A stretch of DNA of 5,061 bases from Caldilineaceae bacterium (GTDB lineage Bacteria; Chloroflexota; Anaerolineae; Caldilineales; Caldilineaceae), in NCBI GenBank assembly GCA_012032975.1, contig JAAUPU010000322.1:1-5061 (forward strand). Reading direction: 5' to 3'. Positions 1-5,061 of the stretch are shown here, piece by piece (the stretch's first letter is position 1; each line of letters begins with the position of its first letter). The notes beneath the pieces are model-generated. The model was not told where the DNA came from and did no database searches. It worked only from the letters and a program-made list of their open reading frames with translations. The position numbers and the translations under genes were made by a program.

Positions 1-158
1 GGAGCCCGAGCAGCATGATGTGATATCCACCCGGCTCAAGCAGCACCTCACCATGGCGGGCACTTCCAGCCCTTCCGTCACCGGGCGCATGCGCATCACG
101 CCAGCCGCGTCTATGGTCGTCTGGTGCAACTCGGCGGCCACAGCCACATCGGTGTCAT
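1..158 (-). pseudogene. Frameshifted continuation of the PCu(A)C domain, off left edge
   Basis: Reading the minus strand from position 156 in the next frame gives DTDVAVAAELHQTTIDAAGV followed by MRMRPVTEGLEVPA. From position 55 a third frame gives HGEVLLEPGGYHIMLLGL to the window edge. Joined, these form the C-terminal half of the PCu(A)C domain with its copper ligands: His (codon 124-126), Met (88-90), His (20-22) and Met (14-16), i.e. the family pattern H-Xn-M-Xn-H-X-M, each spacing one residue longer than the usual X10 and X21. Each junction needs one added base, near 157-158 and in the C run near 55-56. The conserved motif survives intact in pieces, so this is either sequencing error or a very recent break. 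Confidence 0.7.
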
Positions 159-599
159 GGCAACCAACCGGTCCGGCTGCCCACCACGGTGGAGAATCGT
201 CATGTACACCACCCCGCGCCCGCCACTCTCGACCATCGCCACGTCGTGCCCGTCGTGGTCCATCTCGTCGCAGGGCTGCATGTCGGTCATGGAATGGGTC
301 ATCGCGGAGTGGGCGTCGTTCTCCTCTGCTGAAGATTCTGCTGACGATTCCGCAGAATCCTCAGCAACGTCGTCGTCATTCTCCTCTGGGCAAGGGGGCT
401 GCGTCCCGGGCGATTGGTCCAGAACAACCGCGGGTTGCGACCAGACATTCTCGATGCTCAGATCGTCCAATAGAGCGGCTTCCTGTGGCGCTGTGTGCTG
501 CGCCGAGCCGTCCTGTGAAACGGGCCTACATCCCGCGATCCCCACGGCCAGCACAAGACCAACGGTCCCTGCAACGATCCAACGCGACCAGGGGATCAT
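111..599 (-). CDS. PCu(A)C-family periplasmic copper chaperone lipoprotein, frameshifted
   Basis: Proteins of this family (DUF461/PCu(A)C) bind Cu(I) outside the membrane and deliver it to cytochrome oxidase or other cuproenzymes. I chose the ATG at 597-599 because GGAG lies 7 nt upstream and it puts a clean lipoprotein signal at the N-terminus: Arg6, hydrophobic core about 8-22, lipobox IAGC with Cys24. An upstream in-frame ATG at 653 lacks a ribosome site and would bury this signal. The domain opens with SIENVWSQPAV (about 48-58) and resumes with GVVYMTILHRGGQPDRLVA (129-147). Between them lies an insertion of about 65 residues: acidic AESS-type repeats (79-94), then a Met/His/Cys-rich run (97-122). 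At codon 148 the frame shifts and the protein reads 15 unrelated residues to a stop at 111-113; the rest of the domain continues in other frames down to position 1. The family assignment rests on the restored domain; the specific partner is unknown. Confidence 0.75.
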   Translation of the reverse strand: MIPWSRWIVAGTVGLVLAVGIAGCRPVSQDGSAQHTAPQEAALLDDLSIENVWSQPAVVLDQSPGTQPPCPEENDDDVAEDSAESSAESSAEENDAHSAMTHSMTDMQPCDEMDHDGHDVAMVESGGRGVVYMTILHRGGQPDRLVAMTPMWLWPPSCTRRP

Positions 600-606
600 C
601 CATTCG

Positions 607-610
607 CTCC
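607..610 (-). promoter_or_regulatory. Shine-Dalgarno site for the copper chaperone
   Basis: GGAG on the minus strand lies 7 nt before the ATG at 597-599. It decides between this start and the in-frame ATG at 651-653, which has no purine-rich site in front of it. Confidence 0.55.
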
Positions 611-705
611 AGAGATATTTTGCCCTTCGGCGCTGTCCAGATTCACTTTTCATTCAGCGGATTGTCCATCTCAATTGCAGAAAAGGAGGGGGTGACGTTG
701 CCGAT

Positions 706-717
706 CGATTGCAATCG
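706..717. repeat. Perfect 12-bp palindrome CGATTGCAATCG
   Basis: The 12 bases read identically on both strands. The site is about 107 bp upstream of the copper-chaperone start, where an operator could lie. No recognised regulator motif matches, so an operator role is only a possibility. Confidence 0.35.
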
Positions 718-726
718 GAAGTTCCA

Positions 727-756
727 GGTGCGTACAGCTTGGGTGCGTACAGCGTG
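727..756. repeat. Tandem duplication of a 15-bp unit
   Basis: GGTGCGTACAGCTTG (727-741) is followed directly by GGTGCGTACAGCGTG (742-756): 14 of 15 positions are identical, and the first 12 are perfect. The unit is a multiple of three, so it would duplicate five codons in any frame crossing it. Slippage duplication or a paired binding site are both possible. Confidence 0.8.
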
Positions 757-757
757 A

Positions 758-847
758 GGATAGACCAGAGTCCAGGTCGGGGAAACGACCTTCCGAGTAG
801 TCTTTCACCACCCGACCGAATGGTGGGCGCGGTGGAACGACCTATCC
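758..847. other. Possible multi-stem RNA fold
   Basis: GGATAG (758-763) can pair with CTATCC (842-847) to close a loop that holds two hairpins: AGGTCG (774-779) with CGACCT (786-791), and CCACC (808-812) with GGTGG (822-826). A competing helix pairs GGTCGGG (775-781) with CCCGACC (811-817), which would exclude both inner hairpins. A GNRA-type hairpin, ATCC-GAAA-GGGT (844-855), would compete with the outer stem. Stems of five to seven pairs are common by chance in GC-rich DNA, so this is weak without conservation data. Confidence 0.2.
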
Positions 848-873
848 GAAAGGGTGGGGATTGGATGATTATT

Positions 874-897
874 TTCGTGCTAAGGCCGTAGCACGAA
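874..897. repeat. Inverted repeat / hairpin, 9-bp perfect stem
   Basis: TTCGTGCTA (874-882) and TAGCACGAA (889-897) are perfect complements around the 6-nt loop AGGCCG. It lies about 136 bp downstream of the murJ stop. On the minus strand it is followed by an A-rich run, not a T run, so it does not look like a murJ intrinsic terminator. On the plus strand it is followed by TTGTATTGT, which is moderately T-rich, but no plus-strand gene precedes it. Confidence 0.55.
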
Positions 898-931
898 TTG
901 TATTGTCGGCCCCAGAGAGGAAATACGGGTC

Positions 932-949
932 AATTCGTGGAATTCGTGG
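932..949. repeat. Tandem 9-bp repeat AATTCGTGG x2
   Basis: AATTCGTGG occurs twice back to back (932-940 and 941-949). CAATTCGTG (931-939) is also the exact complement of CACGAATTG (892-900), which overlaps the 3' arm of the neighbouring hairpin, so the two stems could compete. Confidence 0.7.
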
Positions 950-1032
950 CTGAACGCCTTCGTGGATGCTTTCTATTTGGATGCGCCCGTGATCGATTCA
1001 ACCGGGTCCGAAGTGGAGCCGCTGGATTGGCG

Positions 1033-2601
1033 TCAGAGTTTCTTCTCGTGCAGCAGCCGCCACGCAGTCTCGAATTCGCGGCCACCCAGCATAAAATAGA
1101 CCCCCATATAGACAGCGCCCCCCAAGCCAATCGCAAGCCCAAGATAGAGCGTGGTGGTCAACCCCAGCGTGCGCACGTAGAGAACCGTTGCGATCATGGC
1201 AATGCACGCCAGGCAGATCCGCCCAAGCGTGCGCGCTAGCCTAGCCTCGTCCAGTCGCCCACTGCCCGCGGATCGGCTGCCAAGGCGAATCAGAAGGTAG
1301 AGGGCGCCGGCCAGCGCGAGCGCGGCAAGCGTCGTCGCCAGCGCCAGTCCACCCAACCCAAGCGGCCCCACGAGCCAGAACGAGAGTGCGATATTCAGCG
1401 CCATCCAGCCCAGGCTTGCCCACATCGGCCCGCGCGTGTCGTGACGTGCGTAGAAGTGCAGCGACAGAATGTCCTGGGTCGCTTCGGCCACGAGTCGCGG
1501 CGCCAGCAACACGACCATGACGTAGACCAGCGCCGTGGCCTGGCTGTCAAACGAACCCCGCTGAAAGAGAAATGCAATCGCCGGCGGTCCCAGCGCAACC
1601 AGCCCAACCACTGCCGGGATGCTCAAGGCCCACATGGCACGCAACGCTTGTTCGAGGGTGCGCTTCATGCCTTTGGCGTCGTGGAGATTGTACTGTTCGG
1701 AGAGTGTGGGAAGCGCCACCGTCGAGATGGCCGCACCGAAGAGCGAACGGGGCATGAGCACGACCACCAACAGCGCATAGAAATAGGACGAGATACTGCC
1801 CTCATCCAGCCCGGAGGCCAATCGGATCAGAACCAGGTCCACCGCCTGAACCGAGCCTAAGGTGATAATCCTCGGCCACATCAGCCGCAGAAGCTCTTGA
1901 AGCCCCCTCAAACGCCAGAAAATGCGCGGCCTGTACGCAATTCGGAAACGGGCCAGCGCAGGGATCTGCACGCATAGATAGAGCAGCATCCCGATCACGG
2001 TGCCCCACGCCATGCCCTGGATGCCCAGCGTTGGCGCCAGGATCAGCAGCCCCAGGATCTGGCCGATGTCGATGACGACCGTGCCAAGGGCAGGGGCCAG
2101 AAAGTGTTGGTGCGCGTTGAGCAGGCTGGACTGGACGCTGGCGATGCCGAGCAGAAAGGTAGCCAGCAGCAGGATACGCATCAATGACGCGGTCAATGCT
2201 TGCTGCTCGGGCGAGAAATCTGGCGCCAGCAAGTGAGACACGATCCACGGCGCCTGCCAGATGGCGAGCGCGCAACAAAGCCCCAGCGCCACGACCACAA
2301 GGGTCAACACGCTGTCCGAGAGGTGGCGGGCCGGCCGACGCATGCCTCGGGCAAGATAGGCTGTATAGACGGGGATCAACGCGGCAGCCAGCGCACCCCC
2401 CACCAGCATCGCCTGAAACAGTTCCGGCAGCTGATTGGCCGCCGCATAGGCGTCGGCTTGAGGCCCCGCGCCAAACGCTTGGGTCATCAAGATCAGCCTC
2501 ATAAAGCCGGTGACCTTGTTCAGCCCGTAGATGCCGATCACCAACATGGACGCTCGCAACAGATGGCGCGGTCGATCCTGAACGTCCCTGGATTTGCTCA
2601 T
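1033..2601 (-). CDS. murJ: Lipid II flippase MurJ (MviN family)
   Basis: This 522-residue polytopic membrane protein belongs to the MOP/MviN superfamily, which flips undecaprenyl-linked peptidoglycan precursor (lipid II) to the outer face of the inner membrane. I start it at MSKSRDVQDRPRHLLRAS because this gives the usual family length and N-terminus. The frame stays open to 2856, but that extension is Arg/Pro-rich, non-membrane and unlike the family. Roughly fourteen hydrophobic segments follow. Diagnostic stretches are GLNKVTGFMR (26-35), FGAGPQADAY (43-52), the glycine-rich GGALAAALIP (68-77), ALPTLSEQY after the eighth helix, and FYARHDTRGP in the second half. R35 and D50 align with E. 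coli R24 and D39. K29 replaces R18, and residues at the R52 and R270 positions are uncharged (Q63, V279). No Shine-Dalgarno site is visible. It is transcribed divergently from ftsK. Substrate specificity is inferred from family. Confidence 0.9.
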   Translation of the reverse strand: MSKSRDVQDRPRHLLRASMLVIGIYGLNKVTGFMRLILMTQAFGAGPQADAYAAANQLPELFQAMLVGGALAAALIPVYTAYLARGMRRPARHLSDSVLTLVVVALGLCCALAIWQAPWIVSHLLAPDFSPEQQALTASLMRILLLATFLLGIASVQSSLLNAHQHFLAPALGTVVIDIGQILGLLILAPTLGIQGMAWGTVIGMLLYLCVQIPALARFRIAYRPRIFWRLRGLQELLRLMWPRIITLGSVQAVDLVLIRLASGLDEGSISSYFYALLVVVLMPRSLFGAAISTVALPTLSEQYNLHDAKGMKRTLEQALRAMWALSIPAVVGLVALGPPAIAFLFQRGSFDSQATALVYVMVVLLAPRLVAEATQDILSLHFYARHDTRGPMWASLGWMALNIALSFWLVGPLGLGGLALATTLAALALAGALYLLIRLGSRSAGSGRLDEARLARTLGRICLACIAMIATVLYVRTLGLTTTLYLGLAIGLGGAVYMGVYFMLGGREFETAWRLLHEKKL

Positions 2602-2882
2602 GGGCGAGGTTGGCCACCGGGGTCGTTGGCACGGCAAAATGGGGCGCAGAACGAAGCGACGATTTGACCGCTCGGGTCGGAGTTGCACGGTGGACGGCGT
2701 CTGTTCATCGGCGCGATTATGCCACAGATTCGACCTGCCCCTACCATCTCCCGCCCAGCCAAAGGTCGCCCAAGGGCAGGGCAACCGCCCGCGGATACCC
2801 GCGCTTGGAAAGCTGCACATCTGAACGGGAGGGTTGTCGAAAACCGGGCTTCCCATTCGGGCGGAAAAAAGCCGAGATCTGC
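2602..2882. other. murJ-ftsK divergent intergenic region, murJ side
   Basis: About 280 bp between the murJ start and the ftsK promoter holds no reading frame with a recognisable product. Frames open here are arginine-rich and read as non-coding. The only supported element is the weak murJ -10 at 2716-2721. Confidence 0.5.
2716..2721 (-). promoter_or_regulatory. Candidate extended -10 element for murJ
   Basis: On the minus strand CATAAT (5 of 6 matches to TATAAT) is preceded by TGG, giving an extended -10 (TGN-CATAAT). No good -35 hexamer sits 16-18 bp upstream. It would start a transcript about 105 bp before the murJ ATG. This is a weak, sequence-only call. Confidence 0.3.
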
Positions 2883-2912
2883 TTGGTAGCCCTTGACCGA
2901 ATATGGTATAAT
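2883..2912 (+). promoter_or_regulatory. ftsK promoter, sigma-70 type with extended -10
   Basis: A perfect -10 box TATAAT (2907-2912) is preceded by TGG, forming the extended -10 motif TGN-TATAAT. An acceptable -35, TTGGTA (2883-2888, 4 of 6 matches to TTGACA), lies 18 bp upstream of it. The expected transcription start is near 2919, giving a leader of about 35 nt before the ftsK ATG. The nearer TTGACC (2893-2898) is only 8 bp from the -10 and cannot be the -35. Confidence 0.65.
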
Positions 2913-2916
2913 TCTT

Positions 2917-2928
2917 GAACGTTTGTTC
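2917..2928. promoter_or_regulatory. LexA-type (SOS) operator over the ftsK transcription start
   Basis: GAACGTTTGTTC has perfect inverted GAAC/GTTC arms around four bases and matches 11 of 12 positions of the Gram-positive LexA (DinR/Cheo) box GAACRNRYGTTC. It begins 4 bp after the -10 and covers the predicted start site, where a bound repressor would block transcription. E. coli ftsK is itself a damage-inducible SOS gene (dinH). The function is inferred from motif and position only. Confidence 0.55.
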
Positions 2929-2953
2929 TCATTCGTTCCAGTGGCTGGCGAAC

Positions 2954-5061
2954 ATGACACGCTCCCGCAGCAGGGGCAAGGGTCGCAAAGGCCCCAGCCT
3001 CTTCCAACAATTTCTGCAGATGGTCTTTCGGCCCGAGGTCGCCGGCGTCTCGCTGGTCCTGGTGGCCGTGATCACCCTGCTCTCGTTGATCACCGACAGT
3101 CGTGGCCAAGTCACCGGTGCGTGGGTCGATCTGTTGCGCCAACTCTTCGGCGGCGGCATCTGGCTCTTTCCATTGGTGCTCGCAGCGATTGGTCTTTGGA
3201 TGGTGATCCGGGCCATTGAGCGCATGGATGATCTGCCCTGGCAGCGACCCGTCGGGCTTCTCCTGCTTTTCGTCGCCTATTTGATGGGTGTGACGCTCTA
3301 CCGGAGCGCCGAACAGCCGGATGCAGGCGGGTGGACCGGTCGCGTCCTCAGCGACACAATTAGTCTGGCTTTGGGTTCCTGGGGCGCATGGGCCTTTGTC
3401 GCTTTCCTTGCCTTCACCGGCGTGGTTCTACTGGCCGACCAGTTGTTGGTCAAAGGGGGGCCGGACCTCTGGAACCGGATGCGCGAGGGCTGGTTCAGAA
3501 TGCAGGACGCGCGGAGCCAACCCACGATCAATCCGGCGCTGCCGCTGCCGTCGGGTCGCCTGCCCTGGTGGAAACAGATGATCCAGGACTGGAACACGCG
3601 CGGCCAGGTTCACGACCCCACGCCAAATCTTGTTCGGCCCCATGCCACTTCGACACCGTCTGCTACACAGCCACGAACCGACACTCCGCCGTCTGCCGCA
3701 CCTCCTCCCACGGGCCAAAAAGTGCCGCTCACCCAGGCCAGCCAGGAGAGCGATCTGATCGCCCCGCGCATCGTCGGCGATGGCCAGGATTGGCGGTTGC
3801 CCAAGCTGGACACCATGCTCAGCGACTGGGACCGGCAGGTGGACAGCGACGACCTGATCCGCACCCAGGGCCGACTGATCCAGGAGACGTTGGCGCTCTT
3901 TGGCGTGCCTGCCGATTTTGAAGGGCGCGTACAAAAGGCCCGTCGGTCACCCCAATATCTGATCAAGCCGGGCTATGTCGAGCGCACGGTGCAGGGCGAA
4001 AAGAAGCGGATGAAGGTCAAGGTCAACAAGATCGCCGCGCTCAGCAATGACCTGGCGCTGGCGCTGGCTGCCTCCAGCGTGCGCATCGAGGCGCCGATTC
4101 CCGGCACGACCTATGTCGGCGTGGAAGTACCCAACCACGAAGCCAATGTGGTCGGACTGAAGGAACTGATGCAGAGCGACGCCTTTGTCCACATGAAGGG
4201 TCGCCTGCGCATCGCCCTGGGCGAAGATGTGAAGGGGCAGCCGATTGTGGCCGACATGACGCGGATGCCCCATCTGCTGATTGCCGGTGCGACCGGCTCG
4301 GGCAAGTCGGTCTGCATCAACTCGATCATCACCTGTCTGCTCTTGACCCACACACCCGACACACTCCGGCTGCTGATGGTCGATCCCAAAATGGTCGAAC
4401 TGAGCGTCTACAACGGTGTGCCCCACTTGCTCAGCCCGGTGGTCACCGAAGTGGACAAGGCGGCAGGCGTGCTCTTCTGGGCGGTCAAAGAGATGGAGCG
4501 GCGCTATCAGCTGGCCAGCAAGGCCAACGCCCGCGACCTGGAACGCTACAACGCCTATCTGGTCAAGCGGGGCGAGAAACCGTTGCCCTACATCGTCGTC
4601 GTCGTGGACGAGATGGCCGACTTGATGATGGCCGCGCCTGAAGAGGTGGAGAAGCACATCTGTCGTCTGGCGCAGATGGCGCGCGCCGTGGGCATCCACC
4701 TGATCATCGCCACCCAACGCCCTTCGGTGGATGTCATCACCGGGCTGATCAAGGCTAACTTTCCCGCGCGCATCGCCTTCGCCGTGACCAGCCAGATCGA
4801 CAGCCGCGTCATCCTCGATATCCCCGGCGCCGAACGCTTGCTGGGTCGAGGGGACATGCTCTTCATGGCGCCGGACACCAGCAAGCTGGAGCGCTTGCAG
4901 GGCACCTACCTCCACGACGACGAGATCACGCGGGTCGTGCGCTATTGGAGGGCGTGCGCAGCATGGAGCGTCCCAGCGTCCAGTCGCCCGGCAGCCAGCC
5001 CTATGCGTCGCCGCCAGACAGCCCGCGCGATAGCTCGACCCCGGGTGCTGCGCCCAGCGCG
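2954..5061 (+). CDS. ftsK: DNA translocase FtsK/SpoIIIE, 3' end beyond window
   Basis: FtsK is a septum-anchored hexameric ATPase that pumps chromosomal DNA between daughter cells. The ATG at 2954 follows the promoter by a short leader; it lacks a clear Shine-Dalgarno site. Residues 1-28 are basic, then come four membrane helices (about 29-47, 66-85, 99-115, 143-161), a Pro/Thr-rich linker (about 190-275), and the alpha domain, including KIAALSNDLALALAASSVRI and EVPN. The RecA-like beta domain has Walker A GATGSGKS (445-452), Walker B VVVVDE (548-553), ATQRPS (586-591) and GAERLLGRGDML. The conserved GPxVT segment of the alpha domain is replaced by KARRSP (328-333), explained by paired frameshifts at 3933-3936 and 3950-3953. 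Near 4949-4953 another one-base loss appears: the open frame becomes Ala/Arg-rich, while the next frame reads GVRSMERPSVQSPGSQPYAS, a more natural Pro/Ser-rich continuation. The DNA-reading gamma domain would lie off the right edge. Confidence 0.93.
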   Translation, partial: MTRSRSRGKGRKGPSLFQQFLQMVFRPEVAGVSLVLVAVITLLSLITDSRGQVTGAWVDLLRQLFGGGIWLFPLVLAAIGLWMVIRAIERMDDLPWQRPVGLLLLFVAYLMGVTLYRSAEQPDAGGWTGRVLSDTISLALGSWGAWAFVAFLAFTGVVLLADQLLVKGGPDLWNRMREGWFRMQDARSQPTINPALPLPSGRLPWWKQMIQDWNTRGQVHDPTPNLVRPHATSTPSATQPRTDTPPSAAPPPTGQKVPLTQASQESDLIAPRIVGDGQDWRLPKLDTMLSDWDRQVDSDDLIRTQGRLIQETLALFGVPADFEGRVQKARRSPQYLIKPGYVERTVQGEKKRMKVKVNKIAALSNDLALALAASSVRIEAPIPGTTYVGVEVPNHEANVVGLKELMQSDAFVHMKGRLRIALGEDVKGQPIVADMTRMPHLLIAGATGSGKSVCINSIITCLLLTHTPDTLRLLMVDPKMVELSVYNGVPHLLSPVVTEVDKAAGVLFWAVKEMERRYQLASKANARDLERYNAYLVKRGEKPLPYIVVVVDEMADLMMAAPEEVEKHICRLAQMARAVGIHLIIATQRPSVDVITGLIKANFPARIAFAVTSQIDSRVILDIPGAERLLGRGDMLFMAPDTSKLERLQGTYLHDDEITRVVRYWRACAAWSVPASSRPAASPMRRRQTARAIARPRVLRPA

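Larger units (their letters stand above)
600..1032. other. 433-bp region without a convincing gene; repeats and possible RNA structure
   Basis: This gap lies between the murJ stop and the copper-chaperone start, both on the minus strand. No reading frame in it has both a credible start and a recognisable product. It holds a 12-bp palindrome (706-717), a 15-bp tandem repeat (727-756), a set of short complementary segments (758-847), a 9-bp perfect hairpin (874-897) and a 9-bp tandem repeat (932-949). I could not match it to tmRNA, RNase P RNA, 6S RNA, SRP RNA or a familiar riboswitch by eye. A structured RNA on either strand, or the remains of decayed sequence, are both possible. Confidence 0.5.

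Noticed and set aside
600..653. Upstream ATG (653) for the copper lipoprotein
   Set aside because: It has no ribosome site and would place 18 hydrophilic residues before the lipoprotein signal; the ATG at 599 has GGAG at 7 nt.
20..891. Two long overlapping plus-strand open frames (20-757 and 124-891)
   Set aside because: They run antisense to the copper lipoprotein, are rich in Arg, Ser and Pro with no family resemblance, and lack convincing ribosome sites. The minus strand explains the region better.
874..897. Hairpin read as the murJ transcription terminator
   Set aside because: On the murJ strand the stem is followed by an A-rich run, not T, and the stem is only 4 of 9 G/C.
680..960. Known structural RNA (RNase P, tmRNA, 6S, SRP) or a standard riboswitch
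   Set aside because: None of the diagnostic conserved cores I could recall is present on either strand.
1802..2632. Minus-strand open frame of 276 codons
   Set aside because: It is an out-of-frame shadow inside murJ; the murJ frame carries all membrane segments and family motifs.
2602..2856. N-terminal extension of murJ by 85 codons
   Set aside because: The frame is open, but the extension is Arg/Pro-rich, absent from the family, and contains the candidate murJ -10. The start at 2601 gives the usual length.
2893..2898. TTGACC as the ftsK -35 box
   Set aside because: It is only 8 bp from the TATAAT, too close for sigma-70; TTGGTA at 2883 has an 18-bp spacer.
3947..4915. Minus-strand open frame of 322 codons
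   Set aside because: It is a His/Asp/Gln-rich shadow antisense to the FtsK Walker motifs, produced by high-GC codon usage.

Overview
This is a GC-rich stretch of bacterial chromosome. It holds two complete-looking housekeeping loci and one copper-handling gene. The FtsK sequence (a four-helix membrane anchor starting after an RPEVAGV-type motif, and an alpha domain with the run IAALSNDLALALAASSVRIEAP), the MurJ sequence, and a GAAC-N4-GTTC (Gram-positive type) LexA-like box all recall Chloroflexota, perhaps the Caldilineae/Anaerolineae side. That placement comes from remembered family resemblance, not from a search.

Layout from left to right. Positions 1-599 (minus strand) carry a secreted lipoprotein of the PCu(A)C copper-chaperone family. 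Its C-terminus runs off the left edge, and two single-base frameshifts break it. Positions 600-1032 contain no convincing gene but several short repeats and possible stem-loops. Positions 1033-2601 (minus strand) encode an intact MurJ/MviN-family lipid II flippase. Positions 2602-2953 are the divergent intergenic region, with a good ftsK promoter and an overlapping LexA-type operator. From 2954 to the right edge (plus strand) is ftsK, a DNA translocase lacking only its C-terminal end in this window.

How the genes relate. MurJ and FtsK are divergently transcribed and both serve growth and division: MurJ moves the peptidoglycan precursor across the membrane, and FtsK moves chromosome ends through the septum. 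The operator suggests that ftsK is induced by DNA damage, as is known for E. coli ftsK (dinH). The copper lipoprotein has no evident link to them. It carries an unusual Met/His/Cys-rich insertion inside its copper-binding domain.

Sequence quality. Restoring family-conserved motifs needs at least five one-base corrections: two in the copper gene, a compensating minus/plus pair in the ftsK alpha domain, and one near the ftsK end. Four of the five fall in homopolymer runs, so uncorrected homopolymer errors are a more economical explanation than real gene decay. I found no mobile element, CRISPR array, tRNA or rRNA. The most interesting biology is the LexA-like box at ftsK and the metal-ligand-rich insertion in the copper chaperone; I see no clearly new multi-gene system.
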